Shown here in pieces: positions 12,700-23,013 of a DNA stretch of 64,000 nucleotides. A program made the translations under genes and the position numbers. Source of the DNA: Erythrophleum ivorense (Eukaryota; Streptophyta; Magnoliopsida; Fabales; Fabaceae); assembly GCA_026724425.1 (NCBI GenBank), contig JAIUCV010000001.1:14738556-14802555 (forward strand), in the 5' to 3' direction. Position 1 is the stretch's first letter; each line of letters starts with the position of its first letter. The notes under the pieces were generated by a model. It saw nothing but the letters and a program-made list of their open reading frames with translations. It ran no database searches and was not told the origin of the DNA.

Positions 12700-13330
12700 A
12701 CACTTTATTTATTGATGCAACTTCTACACACCATGAAGCTAACAATTTTAACGCTGTCATGCATCTTGTTGAAGAACTTGTATTTGGGACACTAAAATGA
12801 GTCAGATTTTTTTGAATATAACTGGGTTCTGAAACATGGGTAATTTGATGTTATTATTTGATCAATTATCTTTATATAACAGTTTTCCCCTCTCCTTTTT
12901 TTTTCCTCCCTTTTTATTTGATAAGTTTTTATGTCCTTTCTCTTGCTTGATGAAAATGTCTTTCCCCCTGCTTTGTATTTATATTAGTGAATTATGTAAA
13001 CTGAATTATTAACGTTTTAACTGAAGTAGAAGACAACACAGTTTTGATTTTATAAAATATATCCTCAAAACATTTTTTGCGTGCGTAAGTGGGGTCCCTT
13101 AATTGATTAATTTTCTTTTTGATGAGATTTGACTCCACCCAGCAGTGTGACGAATTTGTTATATTTTGTTTGGTGAAGATGCATAACTTTACTTGATAAT
13201 CTTATCAAATGCCTAGTTTGACTCTTAAAGTGTTGTTTACATTTTTTTCTTTTATTTTTTGACATCTCTACACTAATTGATTTCCTGTAAAAATTGGATC
13301 ACTTATTTATTTTTTTTCCCCTTTAACTTC
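12700..13330 (+). repeat. Internal duplicate D1, before Rab7 exon 3
   Basis: About 600 bp that align, in diverged form, with 15755-16360 (D2). Shared landmarks in the same order are CACACCATGAAGCTA, a pyrimidine-rich tract, AACTGAATTATTA, AAGTTTTGATT-like, a GACTCCACCCA-like phrase and TTTGTTTGGTGAAGA. D1 ends just upstream of Rab7 exon 3 and D2 just upstream of exon 4. A partial internal duplication of the ancestral gene is inferred. Confidence 0.7.
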
Positions 13331-14286
13331 AATGGTATTTCCGCCTTCTATTCTATTTATTTTTAAGACTATTAGAAAATTTATGTATATTGCAATGCAT
13401 CGTTTGTGTGCTAGTTAGATATGGGACACTGCCGATCAAGAGAGATTTCAAAGTCTTGGAGTTGCATTTTATAGAGGGGCAGATTGTTGTGTCCTTGTCT
13501 ATGATGTTAACTTCATGATGGGGTTTGATATTCCTGAAAATTGGCATGAGGAATTTCTCAAAGAGGTCCTTCTTGTTTTTATTTATCCTGTTACTTTTGT
13601 TGCTTCGGGTGATTCGCATGATATCCTTGCTTGCTTGTTCTGCATGTTTGTTTGTGTGATATGTTATTAGAAAATGGTAGGCCTCAAATTTGAATTGCTT
13701 ATTTCTGCTGGATGCCTATTATTATTGTAGACTTTTGGTTTTATTTTGTCCTGAACAATGTGGCTCATGGCATCAGCAATTGAGAAATTGTTAGAGATGA
13801 AGTTGTATGCTTGCTTTAGTGGTCATTTGGTATGAGGATGGAAAGGGATTCTCTTTCAATCCTTTTCTTTTCAATATTGATTATGTCTTTGTTACCATCA
13901 TTCAACAATATTTGTTCCTTTTTTATTACTTTTTATAAAGTAGGGACAAGATAATTATTTTTTATATACAAAATCACTTCTTTTTTTTGTCATTCTATTT
14001 CTTTTCTATTTTGTGTGCCACTTCTTTCATTCCATTGCGTTAGTTTACTCCCACTTCCTCATCTTTTTGTCACATTGTTTCTAGAGAAGTTTCTACTCTA
14101 TCTCTTGCAGCGTAGACTTAGCTAGTGTGTGCTTGTTGGGACCTGGGATTGGAAATTAGAGAGAGAAGAAGTGGGTTTTATTTCCATTCATGTGAAAGGT
14201 TGTTTAGATGCTCGTCACAGTGTCAGTCTTTTTCATGCTTTTGGATAATATCTTGATCATGATTATTGCATGACAGTTAAGTAGAT

Positions 14287-14690
14287 ATGCTGTGGGGTCA
14301 CAGAACCTTAACCCGGCATAATCATTACCCTGTTTCTTGGCTCATCTGGAAGCGGAATATTCATATGAAGTTACAGGTTTTGTTTGGTCTGTGGTACATA
14401 CTGGGATTATTACTGATGTTTTATTACAGAAGACAATACGTGACATGTGATACAATAGGCTTATGGTTAATTATGTTTGCATTATCTAAAGGCTTGGAGC
14501 TTGTGGTCATATTATTTGTTTGATACTATTTTGGCATATTTGGACTGAAAAGAATTCAAGAATTCTACTTTATCTTTTATGGGGTAGAATTGTTCATCTT
14601 GCTGCCATTGGATGTTCAGCTCATTGGTTGTTTATGGGAGTTTCACTTGGGATTTTCAGAGAGATTGAGGTTCCTTTTCTAGTTTGACCA
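14287..14690 (+). mobile_element. LINE reverse-transcriptase tail fragment (zf-RVT-like), degenerate
   Basis: Plus-strand translation across frames gives WLIWKRNIHMKLQVLFGLW and, later, ILFWHIWTEKNSRIL. These resemble the conserved C-terminal region found after reverse transcriptase in plant LINEs (WK...P.K...F.W and L.W.IW.ERN.R.F). Frames are broken. It sits inside the long intron between Rab7 exons 3 and 4 and has a counterpart at 58951-59345, so it predates the unit duplication. The match is by motif only. Confidence 0.45.
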
Positions 14691-15754
14691 TATGTCAATA
14701 ACCCACTCTTCCAACAACCTAAGCCAGATAGGAGGAAGCCCAAGATTGATTTTCACTAATATCTGGGACACGCCCCTCACACGAAAACCTTTTGGGCTTG
14801 AAACTTGGATGAAGATGAGACCCACTCTACCTTGTGTTGAAATTAATTTAATTAGGAAATGAGGGCAACAAGAGTTAAACTGTTGACTGTGACTATTTGG
14901 TCAAAAAAGTTCTGCTACCATATCAAAAATTAACTCTCGCAATGGCTTAAGCTATTAGGAAAGGTCCAAGACAGGATCCCTTTATAGATGGGGAATTTTG
15001 TAATTTTATTTTCAATATATGAAAAAGAAATCCTTGTTTAAGTGATATTACATTAGGAAAGCCTAAAAGGGATGCATTCAAAATATCACTCTGCCTGATG
15101 GTTTCAAATGAGTATCACTTCCTACGATTCAAATGTTTCATAAAAATCTAGTAGTCTCTACTGGGAAGATAATTTAACAGCAGCTTTTGTAGAGAACTCT
15201 CTTACACCTTCTATGGGTTCTTCTCATTGTGAAATATAGAATTGGCATATTTAAGCCAAAGTGTTTTCATAAAGTCGGCCCATACTGCTAGCTAGTGAAA
15301 ACTTTATTTTTTTAATTTTCCACTTCTACAGTTCAAAATATCCTGCCCAATGCAAAAAGAGAGTAAATACTTTTAAACTATAGCAACCAACTCAATGCTG
15401 GAGAAAAGTTGATTCTTCATATCTGTTCACATATAATACTAACTAACAACTGCCTGTCCTTTTATTGGTTAACTGTTGAAATGCAGTAAAGTGAAGCTGT
15501 CCAAAGGAAGGAACTTCAAAATGATTCTGATTTGACCAACTGATTCCTTAGCATAATCCATAGGCCATGTCTCCTATTTCTGAAGCTATTTTTATTGATC
15601 ATCCAATTAACATTTCAAATTGTAATGGAACATCCGGTTATTAACCTTCCTATTAATTAGATGTAGCTCACTCCCATGTACGACCTAATGACATTCTTAT
15701 CTAGGTAAAAAATTTTCCCATTTCTGGTAATTGGGACTGGGAATCACTTCAATG
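14691..15754. other. Rab7 relic 1 intron DNA, no gene seen
   Basis: Continuation of the intron between exons 3 and 4. It matches 59346-60410 of unit 2 closely. Near 14790, unit 1 has a stretch around ATCTGGGACACGCCCCTCAC that unit 2 lacks. No gene is recognised. Confidence 0.5.
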
Positions 15755-16360
15755 GAGCCTCCACACACCATGAAGCTACCAATTCAACACCAAGTGTCGC
15801 GTATCTTGTTATTGAACCTTTTTTGCGGGCACTAGACTGATTCATATTTTCTTTAATATGTGGGTTCTGAAAATTGACATGTTTGATGCTATTAGTTGAT
15901 CTATTATCTTTAATATTATTTTTTTTTCTACTTTCTTCCTTGTTTTCCCTTCTATGTAATAAGTTTTGATGTCACTTCCCTTGCCTGATGCAAATGCTTT
16001 TGCCCCCTCCTTCGCAGTTTTATCAATATATTATATAAACTGAATTATTATAGTTTTAACTAAAGTAGAGGACTACAAAGTTTTGATTATATTAAATATA
16101 CTGCATTGGTTGTTGGATTTTCTATTTGAAGAGATCTGAGTCCACCCACTGTGAGGAATTATTGATACTTTGTTTGGTGAAGACGTAGAACTGGACTTGA
16201 GAATCTCAGCATGCCTGTTCTGATGGCTAGGTGGCTAGTTTGGGCGTTGCTTAAATTTTTTCTTCCTTCACTAATATTTGAATCTTCGACGTCTTTATAC
16301 TTGTTGATTCATCGTTTTCCTGTCAAAATTCGATGGCCTTTTTTTTCCCCTTGACTTTTG
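15755..16360 (+). repeat. Internal duplicate D2, before Rab7 exon 4
   Basis: Diverged partner of D1 (12700-13330); its unit 2 equivalent is about 60410-61020. It ends shortly before the acceptor of exon 4 at 16411-16413. Confidence 0.7.
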
Positions 16361-16791
16361 TTTTCTGAATGAAGATGAGTTTTATTAAGATTAATGTTCT
16401 CATTAAAACACAGCCGAATTATCCCAATCCTTGGAAATTTCCATTTATATTGCTTGGAAGCAAGATTGATATTGATGGGGGAACAATCGACTGGTAAGCA
16501 GATGATATTGCACTTTTGGGTTTCCTTATAGCTTTTTTTGGTGTAAGAGGAGTAATTGAACTTGTGATCTTTTACCCGAACCCTCACCCATCCTACCACC
16601 TAAGGAGCCTCAGTCTAATTATCTTGAATTCAGGTCTCTCAGAAGAAAGCAAAGGACTGGTGTGCTTCAAAAGGAAATATTCCATCCTTTGAGACGTCAT
16701 CAAAAGAGGATTAAAATGTTGATGCCGCATTTTTGTGTATTGCTAAGATTGCTCTAGCAAATAAGCATGAGCAGGACATGCAAGTCTTGCT

Positions 16792-16967
16792 TTAATGGAG
16801 ATGCAGATGCAGGGGCATGGAGATGAAGGAGCAGAGGATCTGTGTTTAATTCATAGCCTAAAGGATTTGCGTTCAATTCATGGAGATGAAGGAGCAGGAC
16901 CTGATGCAAGGAGTAAAAAGAATGAATGGTTAGATTCTGCTCTAAAATGGCTAAAATATCTCCATTA
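16792..16967. mobile_element. MITE-like segment with TTAATGGAGAT inverted ends
   Basis: The ends TTAATGGAGAT and ATCTCCATTAA are a perfect 11-bp inverted pair about 176 bp apart. Within it, a phrase CATGGAGATGAAGGAGCAG is present twice with small spacing. It starts 12 bp after Rab7 exon 5 in unit 1 only; unit 2 has different DNA here. No clear target duplication is visible, so a transposon origin is only probable. Confidence 0.45.
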
Positions 16968-17182
16968 ACGCTCAAACGACGTCCTTCTCATAGCAAAGCA
17001 CAGCGTGCTTGTCAACCTGCCAAGTAGAGAATCCGATCCGGTCCCAGGTACCATATTATTCTCTTCTAATAGACTCTTCTCTCTACCTCCTCAGATCCTC
17101 AGAATCAGCATTTGGCAGAGTTAGTTACTGACTCAATTCCATTTTCTGCTCTCCTTGCTGCCTCATAGCGGGGTTTTCAATC

Positions 17183-17263
17183 ATGGCCCATGGGTTCTTA
17201 CACCTTTTCCTCCTTGTTTCTTCTACTGTACACTTTGGTAACGCTAGGCCCATCAATGAATAA
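17183..17263 (+). other. Orphan signal-peptide exon MAHGFLHLFLLVSS (26 codons)
   Basis: An ATG frame of 26 codons begins MAHGFLHLFLLVSS and continues VHFGNARPINE before TAA. This has the shape of a secretory signal peptide (short start, Leu/Phe core, small residues before ARP). The end GAATAAGG looks like a decayed splice donor. It lies inside the last Rab7 intron and recurs at 61914-61994 with one Thr/Ala change. It may be the first exon of a secreted-protein gene carried into this locus; the parent gene is not recognised. Confidence 0.35.
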
Positions 17264-18077
17264 GGTTTTAGTTTTAGTTATTTCAAAATTCAAGTTAGAG
17301 CTACGAATTTTGTGGTCAGTTTATTCTTCATTGTTTTTTAAAATTTCCGCATTTGTGTACTATGGAATTGAATTTAGGTGAAGAATAGTGACACAACAAA
17401 GCCTGCCGATACTGCTGCATTAGACAAAGAAAACTCTCAAGAAAAGCCTTTAACCAATTATAATTGATTAGACAACACTTCTCCAAGAAAGGGTCAATAG
17501 CATACCTTCATTGTTAATAACCCTGGCAATTCTATCCAGCTTAAGATACAAAATTATAGCTTTCATATGATTATTATAGTAAATTATCATGCTCTTTTAC
17601 TCTTTCTTGAAATAATATTTGAGAAATGGCCTAAAGATAGTGAATAAACCAAATAATTGCTTAATTCTTCCAAGTAAAGATAACTCATGGAAATGTGGAT
17701 TATGAACCTAAAAGTTTCTTAAGAACCACACAATGCACAGCAAGTGGGCAAGCAGCTTACTGAAACTTTCACCAAAATGGATGTGTCGGCGGAACCCACT
17801 TCCTAACACAGTCACTTTAATGAGTTTTGATATGTATTACTAGCTGTTAAATAATGTGCCTAAGAATTTATCTTATGAATCATAGTTATCTATTTATTGC
17901 CCGAACACTGATAAATATGATTTTATGGTTCTCTATCTATTATTGGGTAATCTGTCTTCCTTCTTTAGGAGTGTCAAATGTCCAAATGTCCTCATCTAAT
18001 ACGCAAACATTCACAGACAATTGATGAACTAAGCTTCTAATTCGATCTTTCAATTAATGTGCCAATCTTAATTGCAG
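17264..18077. other. Last intron of Rab7 relic 1, 3' part, no gene seen
   Basis: AT-rich intron DNA matching 61995-62850. It ends with the acceptor ATTGCAG before exon 6 (18078). Unit 2 has about 45 bp extra near 62680-62725. No separate gene is recognised. Confidence 0.5.
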
Positions 18078-18380
18078 ATACTTTCACGGTATTCCAGACG
18101 CTGTTATGGGGAATGAGCAAAAGGGTGGATGCGCTTGCCGATATGGAAATTCTCAATGATTTCTCTTATCTACTTGACATTTTGACCCACATTATTCAAT
18201 TTCTTTTTTGGTCCCATAGTGATTCCCAGAGTGATTCTTCACCCTTCCCTTTTTTTGGTAACTTATTAGGCTACGTTGGTGTGTGTTGGTAAGTTATAAT
18301 TGACCTTTGACTTTATCATTTTGATGAAATGTGTTGCATTTTAAGAAAGCATGTTCATTTGATTTGCCATTGGTTGTTTA

Positions 18381-21300
18381 TGTAACACCATCATTTCTAG
18401 CTCATCTCATGCCTTCAAATATCTCATTTTCAAGAATCATATAAGCTTTCAAGGAAAAAGGCAATATAATTAATGAATATTTTTGCGTTGCATCGTATAT
18501 AAAAATTCCATTTGGTATTACGTGAACTGTGTGAGCTTATACAATACATTATCATATTTAATTATATAGATACAACTCATTTGTATCATAAAATGTGGCC
18601 TAAAACTTATGAAACTCAAAGAAAAATGCATAAAATATACACATATTTTCCGCCAGCTTTTGCCCTTTTCTTACCAAATTTTGAAAAATTATAACTAATT
18701 CTAGAAAAATTAAAATCATGTATTCTTGGTCATTCTGGAAAGCTATAGATGTCTACTTCATACTAAAAATATGTCCAGACTATAACATTTATCATAGAGG
18801 ATGTTTGACATTCAAAATGGTCTAGAGGTCAAACTGCTCACTGGTACTGTCACAGATTTCTGCATCAAACTTCAAAAATATCTAATTAATTTCAAAAAAA
18901 TATAATCCATGAAAATGATGCCAATATGAAAAGTTGTGGATGTTAAATAGAGGAAAAAAAATAACTGCAGACCAGCTCAAGTATGCCTAGACCTAGAAAT
19001 CCAATCAAATAGTAACTGAGGTTGGGTGAAGTTCTTGATACTGGACAGATTATTTAAAAAATCATATTTCCCTCTCTAGACCTCCAAATGAGGTGCTTCT
19101 AGTTGACACAAGTCACTGGAAATGTCTAATTTCTCTATATAATATTTCATGGAAATTGGGCATCATTTGAGCCCTGTGTGACAGATTTCATTTTTAGACT
19201 TGAATGAACAGTAACATGACCAAAACTAAAAAATTTGCCAACTTTAAAAATTTATCAAATATTCTGTAGACCTCCAAAAGTTATGTCCTTTAACTTCTCA
19301 AAAAGCACTTAACAAACTCTAATTGCATGCCAAATATTATATCAAGAAGAGCTCATTTGAGCAAAAAGTGATATAGAGTTCTAAATTGGTCAAATTTGGT
19401 TCCATATAGGATACCAAATTATCCAAATGATTTTCCTTAGGATTTGGCACCTCTTGGGTAAGTCTAAAAGTATAATTAAAACTTGTGTAGGCCACCCAAA
19501 TGGTTCCAAACTCCATGCCTCTCATTTTGGCTATGCCACATGTAATCATACACACACACATCAAACTTTCAAGAAGTATATCTTGACATTACATAATCAA
19601 ATTATATTTTAGGGTTCACATATCATATCTATTCATTTATACATCACATATTATCATAATTACACATGTCCAAGAGGTCATAGACCATATCCATTAAAGG
19701 ATTACATCATTTGATATATATATATGGCTTCAGGGAGTAAAAACTATGCATATTGGTGTCAAGCTCTTTTCTTCAAAGTGGTTGGCTTCTATTACCCTAT
19801 CCACTTGGTCCACCTAGCATATTAGATCATTGGAAAGGAGGGAATAGATTCAAAGAATCCCAATAGCTCATCTCCCTTTCAATCACACATAATATATGCA
19901 AAACAAGTCTTGAGAATGCATGCATGGATATAATAGATATCATGAACATTCAAGAAGCAAGCTTGACATGTGAATAAGTCATACAAGACATCTAAGGGCT
20001 TGTCAAGTGGATAAATTAGCCTCACTCTTTTCTTCATGGATTTTGGACTTGCCTCACCCATTCTTTAAGAGATTACTCCCACTTTGCTTTTAGGAGACTC
20101 TTTGCTTTGTCTTAACCAATCTTAAGGGTTTTTGGCTCATCCTCACCATGGATAAGAGTTATTAACCTCTCCATACTCAAGTAAACTCAAACAAATATCG
20201 TAGTATCATTTAAAAATATAATATGTCATCATAAAATTATGGTTATAAAATCATACTAGCATACTTTTCATAACTTGAAAATACACATACACACATTCTA
20301 AGACAAGTTAAACACACATCTATGTATGAGAGAAGGTGGAGAGAGCTAACTTGTACACAATTACATACTTTTTCCTTTGAATCCAAGCTCTCCTTTTCGG
20401 CCACACACATAAAAAAGTGTGGTGAAGATTTCTCTTTGACTAAACAAAATTTATGGAAGCAAATTAGGTTCATGAACTCAATTTTAAGGCCACACAATTT
20501 GCTTAGACACTAAGTTAGCTTATAATCTCCTTATGGTTTCATAATTGCACCTAATGAAGCAATACCCCTCAAATAAATTCTAGGCTCCATTCTTTCCTTT
20601 CAAATATGATTCTTAACTCCTTTTAATCCTCTTGGAGTTATCACATAATTAAAATCAAGAGCATAACTATATTATTGCTTCTTTAGTTCATAATATGGAA
20701 TCTAAAGCACCAACTCACTTTCTATGAGTTCTAAATTTTTTTCAAGGCCTCCCCTCATTTTCATTCATCATATATGACTCATGAATAGGTTTAGAAAAAT
20801 TTAAAACTCTCTATAGCTATTCCAACCTCCTTAGGCCGAGACCATGAAGCTTATTAGTCTTCATGGATTTTGCTTGGTTTTCTTGAAAGAGGAAGCATAT
20901 GGAGAGTATATTAAGGATCTTGGAAACTCATTTAAACTCTTATTTAGGTTTAGGAATCATCATACAAAATCAGATTTTATAAGGTGTACATAAAATCCTA
21001 GAATTTGCATCTTAAAATCTAATGGTTGTTTGTTAATTTTCTTTGCATGTTCTTAATCTTCACACCCATTTTCCTTATATTCATCCTTGGTTTTGCCTAA
21101 AATTCAAGTCCTCCTAGAGTTTCTCATGCTAGGCAAAATGGAGGAGGAGAGGAACCAAAGGTATCAACCATAAGAAAGAAATTACCTAGTTTTCTTGCTT
21201 TTCCTTGCTTAAACCAAGCTCCTCTCTTCAAATCCAAAATTTCCCCTAAGTTTTTTCCTTAAATCAGATTTGTAAACTTCATTTTAATCAAAGGAAACAA

Positions 21301-22041
21301 AGGAGAAAAAAGGAGAGGAGGTTTGGATGGAAGAAAGCATGAAAAAATACCAAGAAAGCATACCTTAAAACTTAGATTTCTCCTGCTTCTTCTTCCTCTC
21401 TTGTGCTCCTAAAACCCTAGCTCCCTTCTCTGAAATTGGATAGGAATTTCTGAGTCTAAATGAAGGAGCGAGTGGGGTGCCACCTATATATATAGGGGAG
21501 GAGGAAGCATTTTTCAAAAATTTTTATTTTGCTTTTTGCTCTTTGCATTTTTGTTTCTCCTTCGTTTTAGCTCCTTTTTTAAAACAGTCTTTTCTATTAT
21601 AAAATTTAGACTCCTAATTTAGTAAAATGCCTTTGGAATCACTCAAATTGGAGCTAAAACTTTCCCGAACGAATCCGTCAAAGTTTAGGTATACTGATAT
21701 TAGAAAATGTCCACCGGAGGAGATTTAACTATCCTGAGGATTCCTATGGTTTTCAAGGTCTCTGAGGACCCTGGAGAACTCCAAACTTTCATTTAAAAAG
21801 CTCTCTTGTGTGAATTCTAAAATTTACTCAAAATTATGAAAATGCATTACGTTTCGTATGATTTCTATCAAAATTTATTTTTTCATTCTAGCTCAGTTTT
21901 TCTTTCCATTTGAGGTTAGGATTCTCATTTTTTGGAGTCTAGAATGTTATTAAAATTTTTAGAACCTTAACTAATTCATTTCAAAAAACTTGCTTTGAAA
22001 ATGCGCTCGTTTTCATCATTTAACAAAAATCGGGCATTACA
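18381..22041 (-). mobile_element. Element A: long LTR-type insertion (TGTAACACC...GGGCATTACA), probable solo LTR
   Basis: An insertion of about 3.66 kb absent from the matching site in unit 2 (near 63142). It begins TGTAACACC and ends GGGCATTACA. The flanks GTTTA (18376-18380) and ATTTA (22042-22046) look like a 5-bp target duplication with one mismatch. Its minus strand is related to element B: the left end matches the reverse complement of B's right end, and GAAAAGTATGCTAG is shared. It lies in the opposite orientation to B. No gag, protease, RT or integrase frame is visible, and no internal LTR pair, so a solo LTR of a long-LTR Gypsy family (Tekay/Del-like by length and ends) fits best. 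Lineage is uncertain. Confidence 0.75.
21483..21496 (-). promoter_or_regulatory. Palindromic TATA box of element A
   Basis: CCTATATATATAGG is a perfect palindrome in the inferred upstream part of the element A LTR (minus strand). Read on the minus strand, it is followed by a purine-rich leader-like stretch (about 21470-21300). It suits an LTR promoter; activity is unknown. Confidence 0.45.
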
Positions 22042-22046
22042 ATTTA

Positions 22047-23013
22047 AGCTTAGGACCAAAAAAAAAAAAAAGATTCAACTCTTATTAATTGGTTGTGAAA
22101 ATCACATATATAGCAGGAATTTTTTTTTTCAAATGGAGAAATTGACAAGCTTTAATTTATGTGTTAGATAACATGGAAGATTTATCTCAGGTTCCTTCAC
22201 AAAAGAAGGTTATTTAAGGAATGTGTTTCAAATGGTATGTTGTTCCCTGTCCACCTCAACGTTAGGCCAAGGATTTACAATAGAATGAAAAGAGACTTGT
22301 ATAATTGTTTCAGTTTGGTGAGTGATGAATGTAGTGAATAGTGGTAGTCTTAAAGAAATTCAATGCTATTGTAAAATCTCCCATCCATAATTCGATTTTA
22401 TATTTGAAGTTATTAGACCTCTATTATTTTTGTATCGTAATTGAGCTTGAATCATAATAAGTTCTCATAGTTCATGTTTGCTAGGACATTCTTTTGTCAT
22501 ATTCTATTTTGCTTTGCTATTGTAAGGCGATGGACTATTGTAATATACATCAAATATTAATTTATAGTTTATTAATGATTGATGATGGTGTTATTAGTCT
22601 GGTAAGGTGGAATATCACCAGCCAAAATTGTTTTTAAATTTATGCATTCATTATTAGAGGGCTTAAGATTCATAACTAATATAAAGGTTTTTGTGTGATA
22701 CTATAATTTTATCTTTAAGCTAAGGATATTAGACCTCTTGCATATTTATTTTTAAAATAATTTATGCAACATTTTAATTAGTAATTGTGTTATGCTAGTT
22801 CAATCTTAAGGCATCTATTGGGAGACACCTTTTATCTAATACAAAGTGGTGTAACATTCATGGCTAAATTACAAAATGGTTAAGAATGGATTTTATTTTT
22901 CAAATATCTCATCATTTAAAAGCTTAAAATGATTACAAGATAGATAAAGCCACTGATCTTCCAAAAATTTTAACCTTAAAGCGCAAATCTAGCCATAATT
23001 TTTTTTTTGTGGT
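22047..23013. other. 3' flank of RLP2, no gene seen
   Basis: Host DNA resumed after element A. It matches about 63146-63973 downstream of RLP3, with small gaps. A T-run at 23000-23009 sits immediately 3' of the RLP2 stop. No gene is recognised. Confidence 0.6.

Larger units (their letters stand above)
13419..18159 (+). pseudogene. Rab7-like (RABG3) GTPase relic 1, four exons recognisable
   Basis: Intact Rab7 directs late-endosome and vacuole fusion. Four exons are recognisable. Exon 3 at 13419-13565 encodes IWDTADQERFQSLG and later YRGADCCVLVYDV. Exon 4 at 16414-16493 encodes KFPFILLGSKIDIDGG. Exon 5 at 16634-16779 encodes KKAKDWCASKGNIP and later AAFLCIAKIALA. Exon 6 at 18078-18159 encodes GIPDAVMGNEQ and ends GGCAC, the prenylation tail. 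Exons 1 and 2 with the P-loop were not found upstream. The G3 motif DTAGQ reads DTADQ, and the G4 motif NKID reads SKID. Exon 4 is 80 nt where the family pattern implies 81, giving a frame loss. Exon 5 has an in-frame TAA after KED. The stop after CAC is replaced by CGA, so the frame runs on to TGA at 18157-18159. The exon 5 donor is GC rather than GT. Clearly a pseudogene; assignment to Rab7 is strong from the exon texts and boundaries. Confidence 0.88.

Noticed and set aside
14287..14523. 78-codon frame as a stand-alone gene
   Set aside because: The translation fits a broken LINE tail better, and the frame does not persist in unit 2.
16754..16975. Minus-strand Leu/His-rich frame
   Set aside because: It overlaps the end of Rab7 exon 5 and the MITE-like insert; absent from unit 2.
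13419..18159. Functional Rab7 gene
   Set aside because: No P-loop exons found, changed G3 and G4 motifs, a 1-nt short exon 4 and an internal TAA.
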